Shown: piece by piece, positions 20,607-32,682 of the stretch
Numbering within the stretch: position 1 is the first letter of the stretch
Layout of the letters: each line of letters opens with the position of its first letter
NCBI RefSeq assembly: GCF_022539505.1
Contig: NC_061508.1
Span: forward strand, 95,645,276 to 95,709,275
Source: Lolium rigidum
Lineage: Eukaryota; Streptophyta; Magnoliopsida; Poales; Poaceae
Reading direction: 5' to 3'
Length of the DNA: 64,000 bases
Notes under the pieces: model-generated
Told to the model about the DNA's origin: nothing
The model's database searches: none
Seen by the model: only the letters and a program-made list of their open reading frames with translations
Translations under genes and position numbers: made by a program

Positions 20607-22858
20607 TCAGCAGCTAGAAATCTGGTTCACGAATCGCAGCCAGCACCACGTCCACCCCAAAATTCGGTTCCTAATATCACAACCACAGTCGGGTCTCGCA
20701 GAATAGGAATTCAAAGTCTGGGACCAGCAATTAGGAACGAGAGGATTCCAGCAGATTTCAAAGGACCTAGGAAGGTCCCGAACTATACCCCAGACATGGA
20801 GCCCGCTGATTGGATAGAGAGTTATGAGATGGCAATGGAAATTTTGGAGGTTAGCGACGCGGTATGTGCAAGATATTTAAGCATGATGTAGGATGGACCC
20901 GCAAAGTCTTTTTTAAAAATCTGCCCATGAACTCGATTAATAGTTGGCAAGAGTTGAAGGATCAGTTCATCAAAAACTTCCAAGGAACTTGCAAACGACC
21001 TACTACAATCACAGATTTGGAAAACTGCGTTCACAACATTGGTCGAGACGTGTGGCAGAGATTATTCATACATCAGTAGGACTCACGACTCAACAAGCAG
21101 TAATTGCCCTTGAAAGGAACAGCAAATTAGACCCGCTAAGGCATAAGTTAGGATGGATCAAGAGATATGTCACATATATGAGTGAGTTGATGGATGCTAT
21201 GAACAAATACGCAGAATCTGACAAAACCAAGGATGCGGAGTCAGATGACAAAAAATCTGGTAAGGGGAAGAAAGCTGGAGCTAAGATAGCCCAGAACCCG
21301 ACCCAGACCAACGGGAGTCAGCAAGGTCAGAATAACAACAAGCAGAAAACAGTGAAGGTAACTCAGATTTGGTAGCCAATACCAATACAGGTTATAAGAA
21401 TCAACGTCAAAATTTGGGCTATCGACGAAACAATCGGAATTTTCGTCCCAACAGCTTTGCCCAAGCTCAGCGAGGCCTTAAAGGGTCCATGTCCACATCA
21501 TAGCAAAAACGGTAGAATAGCCAACACTCCTGGGAAAATTGCTTTGTGATGGATGCACTCAGGAACAGCGGAGGTAATCGTCAAGGACCCAGAAATAATG
21601 GACGAGGTAGTCAAGGTGGCCATCCGGGCGCAGGAAATCCGGGTCACCCAAATAATGCAGGTCATGACGAATTAGGTCACCAAAGGAAAAACCAGGGAAG
21701 GATCACATCAAGGCTGAGCATCGGGATTTCAGAACAATCCAAAACAACTTAGCCAAGGGCGAGTATCACGTGTTCACTACCGGTACGTGTCGGAGAGATA
21801 GAAAGCTACAAAAATGGGCAGTCAATGCCATTGCCCCTGCCGTACCACGACGGTTAAACTGAGTCCGAACAGCCTATAACACGGAGCCGTGCCGATCATC
21901 CTCCCGGAATAGATAACCCAGGAGGCGCAGCTTTGGTTGTAGCCCCCCGGGTTGGAGGTTATAAACTAGATAAAGTATCTGATGGATGGACGAAGCGAGT
22001 ATCAACATATTATATTACGATACCTTTCGAAGGATGAATCTGAGTGAAAGACAACTTCAACCATCATCAACTATCTTTCACAGGATAGTTCCAGGTAAAT
22101 CTGCCCAACCTATCAGAAGAATTTATCTTGAAGTAGCCTTCAGAACTATGGATAATTACAGGTCTGAAATTCTGGCTTTCGAAATCGTCAAATTTAAGAG
22201 TCCCTATCATGCATTGTTCGGACGACCAAGCTTATGCAAAATTCATGGCCAGACCATGCTATATTTATCTCAAGTTGAAAATGCCTGGTCTTAAAGGAAA
22301 CATTACAGTTCATGGGGATTTAGATATAGCTTTGGAGTGTGAAGAAGGAGATGCAACCTACGCAGAAACTGCATGTGCAAAAGAAGAGTTGAAATTATAC
22401 AAGTTGCGAGGTTGATCGAGAATATATGACTTCATTTAAAAAAGCCAGCTACCGAGTCAAAGTTAAAATTTAAGTCAGCTTAGGACACCAAGCTTGTTGA
22501 TTGCGTTCCTGGTGATTCTTTCAAACAGTTCAGCGTGGGGGCTCATATGACTAAATAGGAAAACACGCTCGTCAAATTCCTCTGTGAGAATCGGGATATC
22601 TTTGCATGGAAGCCTGCTGACATGCCTGGTGTTCCGAGGGAACTTGCCGAGCACAGTTTGAAGGTAGATCCTAAATTGAAGCCTATACGTCAGTTTCTGC
22701 ATCGTTTCAATGATGAAAGGAGAAAGGCCATTGGAGAAGAGATAGCCCGGCTTTTGGCTGCTGGATTCATAGTTGAAGTTTTTCATCCCAAGTGGTTGGC
22801 TAACCCGATTTTGGTTTTGAAGAAAAACAGGACTTGGAGGATGTGCATCGATTATACC
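20607..22858 (+). pseudogene. Gag-protease-reverse transcriptase of a Tat-type gypsy element, decayed and truncated
   Basis: From about 20,720 the plus strand reads a retrotransposon gag core: PADFKGPRKVPNYTPDMEPA, then NSINSWQELKDQFIKNFQGT. Frame changes and stops break it at about 20,890 and after 21,070. A nucleocapsid-like Asn/Gln/Gly-rich stretch follows (21,290-21,750). Near 21,986 comes a protease-like piece (DEASINILYYDTFRRM, with LFGRPSL later). At 22,545-22,858 the reverse transcriptase N-terminus is seen: RDIFAWKPADMPGV, AIGEEIARLLAAGFI, RTWRMCIDYT. It is cut at 22,859 by the TG of the next long LTR, so palm, RNase H and integrase are absent. No start can be assigned. Confidence 0.85.
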
Positions 22859-25800
22859 TGATAGTGGGTGCATAAAATAGTGGGTAGGTGTGGGTGGTAT
22901 AATGGTAAGGCATACTTTAAGATTGGCACTTGCGAAAATTTGGGTTAATACTATAGTAGTAATATAAACCATGTATATAGATATTTCCACGAAGTAAAGC
23001 AGCAAAAATAGGATTTTTTCCTTTGGATAACAATATTGCAAGGAAAACATGCATGCCATTATAATGAGAATATGATAGTGAAAACTTGGAGATAGGCTTG
23101 CCTTGGGTCCGGTCTTGCTCAGGAACGTGAAACAGACAGGAGTTGTAGTAAAGTTCCTCAGCTATACCCGCTTCGTCGTGATCTAACGTTGCAAAAGATA
23201 AAAACAACACCACAATCAGAGGGTTGGCTAACCACACAAGGGAAAACAAACAAACAGCAAGCAAGTCTAAACCAACACAAAAACATGTACCATATACCAA
23301 AATATATTCTAGACAAGAGACTAGATAAAGAACAACACACCACACAAATGTTAGATATTTCTATAGTAACAACCGAGCACCATTCTAGGTTCAGTAATAA
23401 TAAGAGGCTTGCATTTCCATTAATATAAAACTAAACCAAACATACAGCAAGGGTGTGGTAAGACAAATGATACACAAAAATCGAACTACGAGAAAAAAGG
23501 TATTTCACCCATTTTCTACAAGATATTGCTATAACATGGATAATAGGAAAAATTCATGCTTCACTTAAGCTAACAAGGATCAGAGACAACCAAGTCTAAC
23601 ATATCAGTAGCAAAACCAATTCTAACATGCTAGGGATGCAAGCAAAAACAAGAATAACCTACTACCAAAAATTCACACCAAATTCACATGCATAGAAAGA
23701 GGAACATTCACAAGTACTCAATTAAACAAGGATCCAAGTAAACATGCAAAGGCTTGAGTCCTACCATGCTAGATACATGCAAGGACACATAATATCAGTA
23801 GCCATCATATCTATAACATGCTAGTTGATCAACCAATCACAAGACAAGAGTAAGACATGGCAATATGAGCAAAAAGAGTGAGAAAATCACATAGTAGGAT
23901 GGATAAACATGGTGAAAGGGATACATGCAAGGGGGCTTTCTTCCTATTCATGCTATACACATACAAGGGCATATAATAACAGAAGGAAACAACATTGTAA
24001 GCAAGCTAGAGTTCAAAGAAAACACAAATACTAATTATCCTAAAACATTACATAAGCAATATAAAGGCAGAAATGTCATTTTTGGGAGAAATGCCACCAA
24101 AGCTTCTCTGATAAAATTTTTCCCAAACAAACTAATCTAAAGCATATAATAATCATAAACAAGTCATTCCAAGTGGATTCATGTCAATAGCTATCACCAA
24201 TAAAATCCTAAAAATCCTAGAAGCAGAAATCTACACATTCAGATACATGCATGTCATTTTTGAACCAAGGAACCAATGAGAGCAAACTAAAATTCTAAAT
24301 ACAGATCTAAGAAATACCAAGCCATACCAATTGAGTTTGAATGCATAGGAGTTGTAGATTTAAAGTTATACATGTTTTAGTGGTTTTGAGCAGTGATGGC
24401 AAAATAATTATTTATTTTAATTAAAAACTCCAAATGAGGTTCTTCCAGTGGGAGGTGGTCAGGAAAACATAGGTCTAGGTCTCCATAATTTGGTTTGCCA
24501 AAATTTTCTCATTGGTATTTTTTGATGGATTTAAAGCTAGGCAGCAGTTTTCTGGAAAACTGGATTTAGAAAAAAAAACAACAAGGCCAACAGGCCGGAT
24601 TCACTGCTACTGGGCCAAACGGCTAGGAACTGGCCCGCTGGAGGATTCCAGCGCGCGCCTGGGCGGGAAAAGGCTGGTTCGAACCAGGCCGTCGGATGGA
24701 GATCGTGCAGTGGCTGGGTTCTCTTCCCAGCCCCGACGTGGTGCGCGCATGCAGCCATGCTGACGCGGTGGAAGGAGGCCGGGGCTCACCGTGGCGACCT
24801 CCCGGAGCACAACGATGCAGCGCCGGAGTAGCAGGCCTCCCGACGGGTGGAGGGAGGCAGTAGGAGCGGCGGTGATGGACTCGGGGCGCGGACACGGCCG
24901 GCGGCGAGCTTGAGGGAGCTCCGGATGGGTGCGCCTTTTCTCCAAACAAGGAGAAAGGAGTGCATGTCCGTAGGATACCCCATCGCATAAGGGGGAGGAG
25001 AAAGAAGAAGGGAGGAAAAGAGGCCTTGTGCCCGGAGTTTGCTCGAGGTAGACGTCAATGGCCGAAATGAGGATTTGCCCTCGTCCTCGCTCACAGAGAT
25101 CGAGAGGGGGGGAGATCTCTAGCCTAGGGGCTGTGGGGGAGTGGAATGAACTAGTGGCGAGAGGGATGGGTCAGCCGTGGTAGTTTTATACCAATGCCCT
25201 GGACCATGAACTTGGTTTAGGCATGAAGTTGCTGAGGCAAAGAAACTGAGAGGAGAGGAGGGTAGACCATGTCTAGGAGCTTCCGGGACCCTCCTCCTCG
25301 GCCATGAAGAAGGGCATCCACGGAGATCGAGTAGGGAGACGGGGCGGCTCGGACAAGATGGGGAGTTGTAGAGTGTTTGTGCCGCGTGGCGGCCGTGTCG
25401 GTGCCAGCGACAAGGAAGGAAACCACGCTGCAGTGTTCTCTCACCTCATCAACACCTACTAGACATGGTGTCCGAGGAAAAATCCAAAATTTGGACATGC
25501 CAATGCCAAAATGAGCCCCAAACGGCCACACTCGCATGCATGCCATTTCTTCCCTGGATCTTATTTCTCTAAGGTTCTTCCTTCTAGTTCTAGCTAAGTA
25601 CTAGGGGATTATGTTTGGCAAGGCAAGATATCAAGGTGACTTGAATCGACATGATTTTAGAATATGCCAAAAATCAAGAAAAGAAAGAATTTCAGAAAAG
25701 ACTTAGTGGAATTTTTCTAAGTCATTTCCGGATAGAAACATCAAAGTTTAGCCTCTCTTTTTAAGACCTTAATGGATTCAATTTTGAAATCCAAGAACAA

Positions 25801-26483
25801 GGTATTGAAGACCATGATGTATACTTACATAAAACATCTTTTGTCCAAGAAATCAAGATGATTAAGGTGTTGAGAACAGGAGAGAAACAGGGCAAGATGA
25901 CAGTTTTTCCTGCTGTCCAAAAATTGACTGATTTCAACTAGGCATCTTTTCACTCTTGGATCAAAGGTTTGAATTGATCATGAGTACATGCCATTATTTT
26001 AGGAATGTAGTCCATACACTATAGAAGTGTAATCACCACAAAAACTTGACAATTGGATCATGCAAAGGAATAATTGTGAGGGATTAAAAGTGATGGTGCA
26101 AATGGAGAAACACCCCCAACACTTAGCCATTTTCCATATGAGAAAAATTCTCTTCTTTTGGTTAACTTGATCCAAAGGTAGGGTTTCGCAAGAATGATTG
26201 CAAGGCTTGGGTTATGATTAAGATCACTTGTTAAAAGTGGTTTAGACATAGATAAAACTCATTTGAGAAAAGATAGAAGGTGGAAAAGACAAATGATCCA
26301 AAGAGAGAAGTTGAGAAAAAAGAAGAAGAAGGATTATTTGCCAACCACCACATCACACAAGCATCACATAGAACTAAACCACACTTATCACACAAGCATA
26401 CACTCATACATAAACAGTTTTTGCTGGCTCAGAATTTCAGATAGATGGAAGTCTCACAGGGCTTTACAAAACAGGGTGTGACA
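22859..26483 (-). mobile_element. Long LTR no. 2 (minus strand), probable solo gypsy LTR
   Basis: Runs from TGATAGTGGGTGC to ...CAAAACAGGGTGTGACA. On the minus strand this begins TGTCACACCCTG and ends ...CACTATCA, a good TG..CA pair over 3.6 kb. No ORF of note. AT-rich arms flank a GC-rich block (24,590-25,190) with TATA box and donor-like site. Left flank atacc and right flank tttgt do not match, so a duplication is not visible. It cuts the reverse transcriptase on its left. By length and plan it is best read as a Tekay-type chromovirus LTR. Confidence 0.65.
24784..25190 (-). promoter_or_regulatory. Promoter-leader block of long LTR no. 2
   Basis: TATAAAA on the minus strand at 25,190-25,184, then 400 nt of GC-rich leader, then CCACG|GTGAGC with last exon-like base at 24,790. 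Spacing from TATA box to donor is 400 nt, against 399 in LTR no. 1. Confidence 0.5.
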
Positions 26484-26870
26484 TTTGTCACCCTACATTG
26501 GAGATGATCTTGCATCGAGGACGATGCCTTTTCAAGGGGGAGGATGATGAGGACATCACTAGTGTTTCTACTACTTCTCCAATTAAAGATGTTGCTGAAA
26601 TTAGACTTGGTCCAGTGACAAGGTCAAGGTCCAAGTTAATAGAACAACATGTGAATTCTCTCTTAGTTGAATATGATAATTTTATTGATGAGAATTTTAT
26701 ACTACCTAAGTCTATGCATTTAGGTATGATTAGGTTTGTTGATAACACAAGTGGTATGGAGGGAAAACATCAAGACATGGAAGCATGTGAGCCGGAGCAT
26801 GGTGAAAACATGAATATACATGAAGATAATATTTTTACAAGTGTGGAAACATAATATTTTCCACACTTAG
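26484..26870 (+). pseudogene. C-terminal end of a gypsy polyprotein
   Basis: Reads EMILHRGRCLFKGEDDEDIT, then RLGPVTRSRSKLIEQHVNSL and NFILPKSMHLGMIRF, ending near 26,852. A G-P-V/I-T-R-S/A-R motif followed by a helix and ILPKS is typical of the tail of Pooideae gypsy polyproteins. No catalytic domain remains. The fragment starts immediately after long LTR no. 2. Confidence 0.6.
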
Positions 26871-27396
26871 CCATATCAAAGGAGGAGGGCGCCCACATTG
26901 AAGATCAATACTCCATATTAGATAGTCCTACCCATAGTAGGCAGGGGCCTGCGTGTCCGACGTGGCCGAACCCATCATGGGCCAGTTTGTATCCACAACT
27001 AGTCCAATTAGGAGTCCAATCCGAGTTGAGGTAGGGTTGCTTGCGCAAGGCACTTGTGGCCACACCCCTTCCTCTTAAATAGACACCACCTACGTGTGGG
27101 ATAGATTAGACTACGTTTAAAACAAAACCCTAGAACCTTGAGACTGTATTGCTGCTAAGCATTCATCTTGAAGTAAAGTTACTGCTTGCAAATTCTGCGT
27201 GTTATCTGCTGTTCCACTAGGAATAAGGAGGTACATGACCTCTTGTAGTCGGTAGCTACTTGTGCAATATTGTGGAGTTGAGAATATCCAAAGGTTTGCA
27301 ATCTGTTGCATTGGCATCAGGGATCAAGTAGGAGAGTTTTCAGCAAGACAATAGTTATCAATTCGGGTTGCTCACTGAGAAGATTGGGCCACCCCA
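26841..27396 (+). repeat. Probable 3' LTR of the same gypsy element
   Basis: Downstream of the polyprotein tail comes a region with LTR features: a start near the inverted repeat gtgtggaaa...tttccacac (26,840-26,865), a TATA-like cttaaataga at about 27,074, and a non-coding tail. Exact ends are not clear. Long LTR no. 3 begins at about 27,397. Confidence 0.5.
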
Positions 27397-30300
27397 TATC
27401 ACTACCCAAAATCAACTAATGCATATAGAAAATATATAGGAGGTTTATGATGTGTTACTTGCCTTTGGAGTTGGTGAAGAAATTAACTCTCTTCACAAAA
27501 GAACGTTTCTCTCCGTACAATCTATACATTGGAAAACACAAACGCAACATAAGCAAACATGCCAACAATCAACCACAAAAGAATGCAAACAAGGAAACAA
27601 ACATAGCAAAAGAGTTTCACTCAAGTTAGTGAAGACAAGGGTTGTTCACAAAATACAACTTATGAAAAAGACTTAGAAAAAGGGCAAAGGGGCCAGCTAC
27701 TAGGGCAGGGGTTGGTTAAGGGTAAAGTTTGAAGAAAACAAACTCATACGTGTCAAGGAAGTTCCAAGAGTTCACTAAAGTAATAACTCTATGTCAACTA
27801 AGGTAACATATGCTAATACTTGGTCATATTCACCTTGAAAATATTAGAGTGACTATGTTAGTATTTTCCATTTTGGTTAAGGTAGGTCTAGATTCCAATA
27901 ACTACAACACCAAAGAGAAAATAATACTAAGTCTTGGGATTTCCCATTTGGGTTAATGGTTGGAAAGGAAAACAACTTGTTATTCTTCAATCTTGTAAGA
28001 ATTGCTCCAAGTCCCCCATGCTTGTCTTCTTTGAAGATTATCTTCATTGCTTCTATGAAGTTTCCTTCCTTGGTGGGGTGCTTATCTTAATCTTGATAAG
28101 TCTTCATGGCTTTCCGACTTGTGGTTTCAAAGTAGGGATTTCTTGTTCGCATGGGAAATTCCCCTAAGTTAAATAGACATGAAAGTAGGATACAAAGATA
28201 GAGGGAGTTGGTCTTCTTCATTTTTCATGTTGTGGAGTCTAAGTCATTTCTTTAGCTTTCTTCTTAGGCCTCCCTTGTAGCTCTTCACGTGCCACCAAGT
28301 TGATATTGCTGCCTCTCCTTGTGCTTGTCTTGATTTCCATTTGCTAACTTGATAATTCTTGAAGAAGAAATAGAGAGGTAGACAGAAAATATTTGTACTT
28401 GTGTTTTTGGCTTCACTTGGTTGGCTAAGTATATATTTGAACCACACTAAGGACTTAGAATTGGTTCAAAATAGCCACCACACATATATGCAAATTATTT
28501 TCTAAGTCAATGGTGTATGGAAAATATTTTCTAAGTCAGGGTAACATGGTGTGAAGCATAAAGGTGGAAATTTGGCTAAGTCTTCATGATTTTCTCCTTG
28601 ATTCCTCCTAGTGTGCTGACTTCCTTTCTTCTCGGAAGGAGTTGATGGTTTTGGTATCCCTAGGGCTGGCCTTGAATCAATCTTGGTCACACCTCTAAGT
28701 GAGATAGAGAGAGAGGAAAAGGAAGGAGAAAACTAAGAAATAGCTAGAGTTAGTCTTCTTGAAGTTTCATCTTTTTTTTCTTCTAAGTGCTTCCACTTCT
28801 TGGAGATGGCTAAGTAATTTCTTGGTCCTCCTTGTAGTAGCACCTTGTTGAATTTCCCAAGTTGAACATGGGGCTCCTTCATTTCACTTCATTGTTTTCA
28901 TATTTCCGGACTTAGTGGTTTTTCAACTAGGAGGGAATACTAAGGGAATTAACTTAGAAATATTCTAAGTGGGGTCCAAGAGCTATGGTTTTGGTCTCTC
29001 TGGTCTAATGTTAGTCCTTAGCACAATTTTGTAGAGAAACATATTGAAAATAATTACAGGAAATAAACTAAGTCAGAAATAGTCAAATGAGCATACAGCA
29101 ACTAAAACAATTCTAACTTAGCCAAAAATTATTTTGTACATTGGGGGCTGTTAGTACACAGCCCACGGTTTACAAAAATATTTTATTTGTAAAAATTGGA
29201 ATTACATAATTTAAATTATGCCAAAAATGGCCAAACAAGCATATTTGAAATTGAAATATTTTAAACTATTTAAATTTATTTTTGGGCAGCACTAAACTAT
29301 ACTACAAGTCTAGGGCTTCTCAAAAAGTGCAAGTTTGCTCAATTTGGATTTATAGATCAAAAGTAATTAGCAAAATATGATTTTCAAAGATTCAACAATA
29401 ACAACCGTGTGCATGTATCAAGTTTTAATTTTTTGCTTCTAAAATATTCTACATATCATAAGGATTTCAAAAAGTACAAAAACTTTAAATTTGGACTTAC
29501 GGGTCAAAAGTTATTGCATTTTGAAGTTTGCCTATTTTTTGGAATTTTAATTCGATTTAAATTGGTTTTGACTAGGAGTTGACCCGGCTGCTGACAAGGG
29601 GGTTACGTGGCATCTCCTGGTTGGTGCGCTGGCTGACGCGGGCGCTGAGTGGGCTGCTGCGACGTGGCGCTTCCCTATTGGTCGGTACCGGTTTGGCGAC
29701 TGGATCTAAACGGTGCCGTTGGATTCGAATCTGAAGGACAGAGAGGAGGGGAATATGCTCACCGGCGGGATCTCACCGTAATGGCGCGTGGCGGCGCCCT
29801 ACTTGCAGTTGCAGATGACAAGGAAGCCAGGAGGCACCTCCGATCTCGGGGAGGACATCCACGGGTGCGGAGAGACACTGGGATCTCGATGGTGGTGAGG
29901 AAGAACTCCGGGAGGCCTTCTATCGATGGCGGCGTGCAGATACAAAGGCGACAACCTCGGTTTTCTCCGGCGTGGTGGTGGTGACCGTTTCTGCGATGGA
30001 AAGGAAAATTTAGGGCCAAGAAAATCTATGTATGGACAAGGGGAAGCTAGGGAGGCCAAAAGGAGGCAGAGGGGCTCTTCCTTGTCGCCTCGGACGGCGG
30101 CGGCTCAGCAGAGCTCCGTCAAGCAATCCCGGCAGTGTGGCCGTGGGATTTTTGGGGGAAGGAGAAGGGAATCGAAGAGGAGATCACGGGCTATTTATAG
30201 GTGGCAGGAGGGACAGAGGAGATCAAGGAAATCGCGGGCATTTCGGAGATTGAATGAACTCGGTTCGGATGGTTTTCTTGCACGGGGGTATAGGGGAAGA

Positions 30301-31137
30301 GATGACGTCACCACCGATGTCATTTTTTTCTACTTAAGTAATTAATTCATAACTTCTGTTTTATAAACCCAAATGTCCTCAAATTAATTTCTGAAATCTT
30401 GTAATGTTGAATCCTTTCAAATGGAACGACAATTATGATGTTTTCAATTTTTTGAATTTTTAGTTTTCAAATTTATATGAATTCATTATTGCCCTTTTAT
30501 TCCCATTTAAATGGTAGATGACAATTAAAATAGAGAAATTTATTTGATAAAATTTCAGAGGCCTTTTAATTGATAATTTAGATTTTCCAAAACTATTTCA
30601 ACTTGCTTTTATAGTTTTATAGTTTTTAAAACATGATGAAAACATGTATAATCACTTGATAGAATTACGGATTTAAAAATAGAATTATGATTGAAATAAT
30701 TTCAGAAATATTTCCATGATTCAAGTATTGTTTTCTCAATGCATTTAACTTGTTTTCGCAACTAAATAATTTATAAAACACTTTATGGTTATTACTTGAT
30801 GATATCTTAAACGGTAGAGTGAAATAGTTTCATTACTATGAAATATTTTTAGGATGCATGAAGAAAATATTAGAGATAGTTTTCAAGATAATGATTGGGT
30901 TGAAAACATGTTTGGTAATAGGATTTGCTAAGAGAAAAGTATTTTATTTTCATAATGAAATCTTATTTTAAAAAAGTCTTTAGGGTTTATGGAGTAGAGG
31001 CAATTTGGATTCTTTAATTTCCAAATAACTTTGGGTGATTTGCATTTCATTTTGTTTTTGGTGACTTGCATAATATGAAAATAAAAAGTTTCAAATTTTT
31101 GTGATTTTTGCACTTTCCAAAAATTAGGGATGTTATA
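27397..31137 (-). mobile_element. Long LTR no. 3 (minus strand), probable solo gypsy LTR
   Basis: About 3.7 kb, ending on the right with AAATTAGGGATGTTATA. On the minus strand this starts TATAACATCCCTAATTTTTG, a decayed TGTAACATCCC. The left end is probably at tatcactaccc (27,397). Non-coding throughout, with strongly AT-rich arms and a GC-rich block at 29,580-30,280. The TG/CA termini are mutated at both ends, so this copy is older than LTR no. 2. No matching flanking duplication found. Confidence 0.55.
29757..30199 (-). promoter_or_regulatory. Promoter-leader block of long LTR no. 3
   Basis: TATAAATA on the minus strand at 30,199-30,192, followed by about 436 nt of GC-rich leader ending CCGCCG|GTGAGC (last exon-like base 29,763). 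Same order as in LTRs no. 1 and no. 2. Confidence 0.5.
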
Positions 31138-31504
31138 GATATCTTCTGGTTTGAATTCATCAAGGTCAACGATGAGCTTTTGCTATTTTGTGAGAAAAAT
31201 GGTTTAGCCATCACATCATATCCAGGACACACAAAAACAAAAGAAGGAGCAGACGAAATTGCAGTTTGCTACAAAAAATGCTACAACACACCGCCGCGTA
31301 GCAAGAGAACACATACTTCTTGAGAGCACCTTTGTTATTGTCATATTCAACCTTTATCTTCTTATTTTAATTTTTATACCAAACACCCGTGATCTTAGTG
31401 TCCATCCTGTGTCGAGGGGCTAGACATGAGTGAAAACTATTGTATTCACAATGCATGTGCCCAATCTTTTTTCGATAAAGCATGTGCCCAATCATAATGA
31501 AATA
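31138..31504. other. Unassigned sequence, left flank of the 16.7-kb Tat insertion
   Basis: A plus-strand frame (about 31,141-31,323) reads FEFIKVNDELLLFCEKNGLA and then KKCYNTPPRSK to a stop. I do not recognise it. This segment was contiguous with 48,190 onward before the Tat element inserted, as the aaata duplication shows. Confidence 0.4.
31453..31493. mobile_element. Candidate ultra-short retroposon insertion with 14-bp duplication
   Basis: gcatgtgcccaatc occurs at 31,453-31,466 and again at 31,480-31,493, separated only by ttttttcgataaa. A T-run plus CGATAAA in this arrangement looks like the extreme 3' end of a LINE or SINE inserted on the minus strand. A simple tandem duplication with filler is the alternative. 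Confidence 0.4.
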
Positions 31505-31987
31505 TGTCGGTGTATTTTGGATTTAGCTCCGTCGTTAGGTTCCATGGTCCGACTAAGAACGTGGGGGAGGAGCGTGGCGGAGTTGATCGGATGCAGGAGA
31601 GACGGAATTTTACCCAGGTTCAGGTTAGCGGGAACGGGTCCCTACTTCCAGCAAGATTCACTATATCGAGGGGGACAATCCCTATACAATTTACAATGGA
31701 TGATCTCAATCGTGCCCTTAGGCGTCTCCCGTCCGGCTTTATATAAGGAGCCGGAGCAGGGCTTACAAGGCGGTTCCTATCCTAACCCTAATCTAGACGG
31801 ACACGATCGTCCGGCTTCTTCTCCAAGTCGGACCCTTCCGGCTCCTTCCTTAATCTGCATAGATACCGCCTGACGCTTCGGACCATTGGGCCGCCCGAGG
31901 CAGGCCAACAACTCTATCTCTTGGGCCTCCCATCACTCCGGCTATACGGGCCCGGCGAGAGGTACCCTATTCGGCATTCCCTCAACA
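31505..31987 (-). repeat. 3' LTR of Tat element C
   Basis: On the minus strand TGTTGAGGGAATGCC...ACCGACA. The minus-strand TATATAAAG box (near 31,738-31,748) is intact here. The polypurine-like GTGGGGGCTAC adjoins it at 31,988-31,998. Confidence 0.9.
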
Positions 31988-32469
31988 GTAGCCCCCACAG
32001 AGACTTGAGATTTCACCTTCGGCTTCGGACTTCCGACTAAGATAAGTCAAAACGTTAATCTCGGATCTTTCCTTACCATTCTCCGCTTAGCCAGAATATT
32101 CCTTCAACTTTCCTCTCCGAGTTAAAGAAAGGGAAAATCTACAGGAAAGCGCCGCACGCGTGTCTAACCGTGCGGCGGTTGCGTTAAGATTTGCGCGTTT
32201 TTATCTAAGGAGGCCGCACAAAGGACGACGTGACCAGCCTTATCTCTTCCCTCTTATCCCCTTGCGGGCTCTCCTGTCCACTCGTTTGCTGCTCTCTCTC
32301 TCTCTCAAATCACCACCGAATGCTCGTCAATCCACCGCCGACGAGCGCAGCGCCGCCGCAGCACTAGCGTGACGACGAGGCTCCCGCTCGTAGCTAGCCT
32401 CGGGCAGCCGCCATCTATCTACCCTCCCACAAAATTGCCCGTCCGAGGCTGCTCGACGCCGCGGCTTCG

Positions 32470-32682
32470 ACCCCATCGCCGAGGAGCCGCATCCTCCCCA
32501 CGCCGCCAATGGCCGCGACCCCGCCGCACTCGCCTGCGCCATCTCCGCCGATGCCATCGTCGTGCTCGCCTTCATGCGCTGCAGCCCTCAGCCGCTGCCG
32601 CCCAGCACCCGCTCATCTCCTCCCTCAAGACACGGCGCCGCCACATCTTCTCCTCGGTCGCCGTCGCCTCGCCCTTAATCCC
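32470..32682 (+). pseudogene. Captured fragment of a GNOM-type ARF-GEF gene, N-terminal exon
   Basis: At 32,526-32,579 the plus strand reads ALACAISADAIVVLAFMR; after a frame change, from 32,603, it reads QHPLISSLKTRRRHIF. Both fit the N-terminal dimerisation region of plant GNOM-type guanine-nucleotide exchange factors, which activate ARF GTPases in vesicle trafficking: A-L-A-C-A-x-S-A-E, V-L-x-V-M-R-R, H-P-L-x-x-S-L-K-x-L-R-R. The fragment stops where the Copia element begins. GC-rich codon use matches grass host genes rather than the AT-rich elements around it. Frameshift and truncation make it non-functional. Confidence 0.55.

Noticed and set aside
22880..22920. ggtggtataatggtaaggcat as a tRNA-like box
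   Set aside because: No second box, no cloverleaf and no anticodon arm; it lies at the end of a long LTR.
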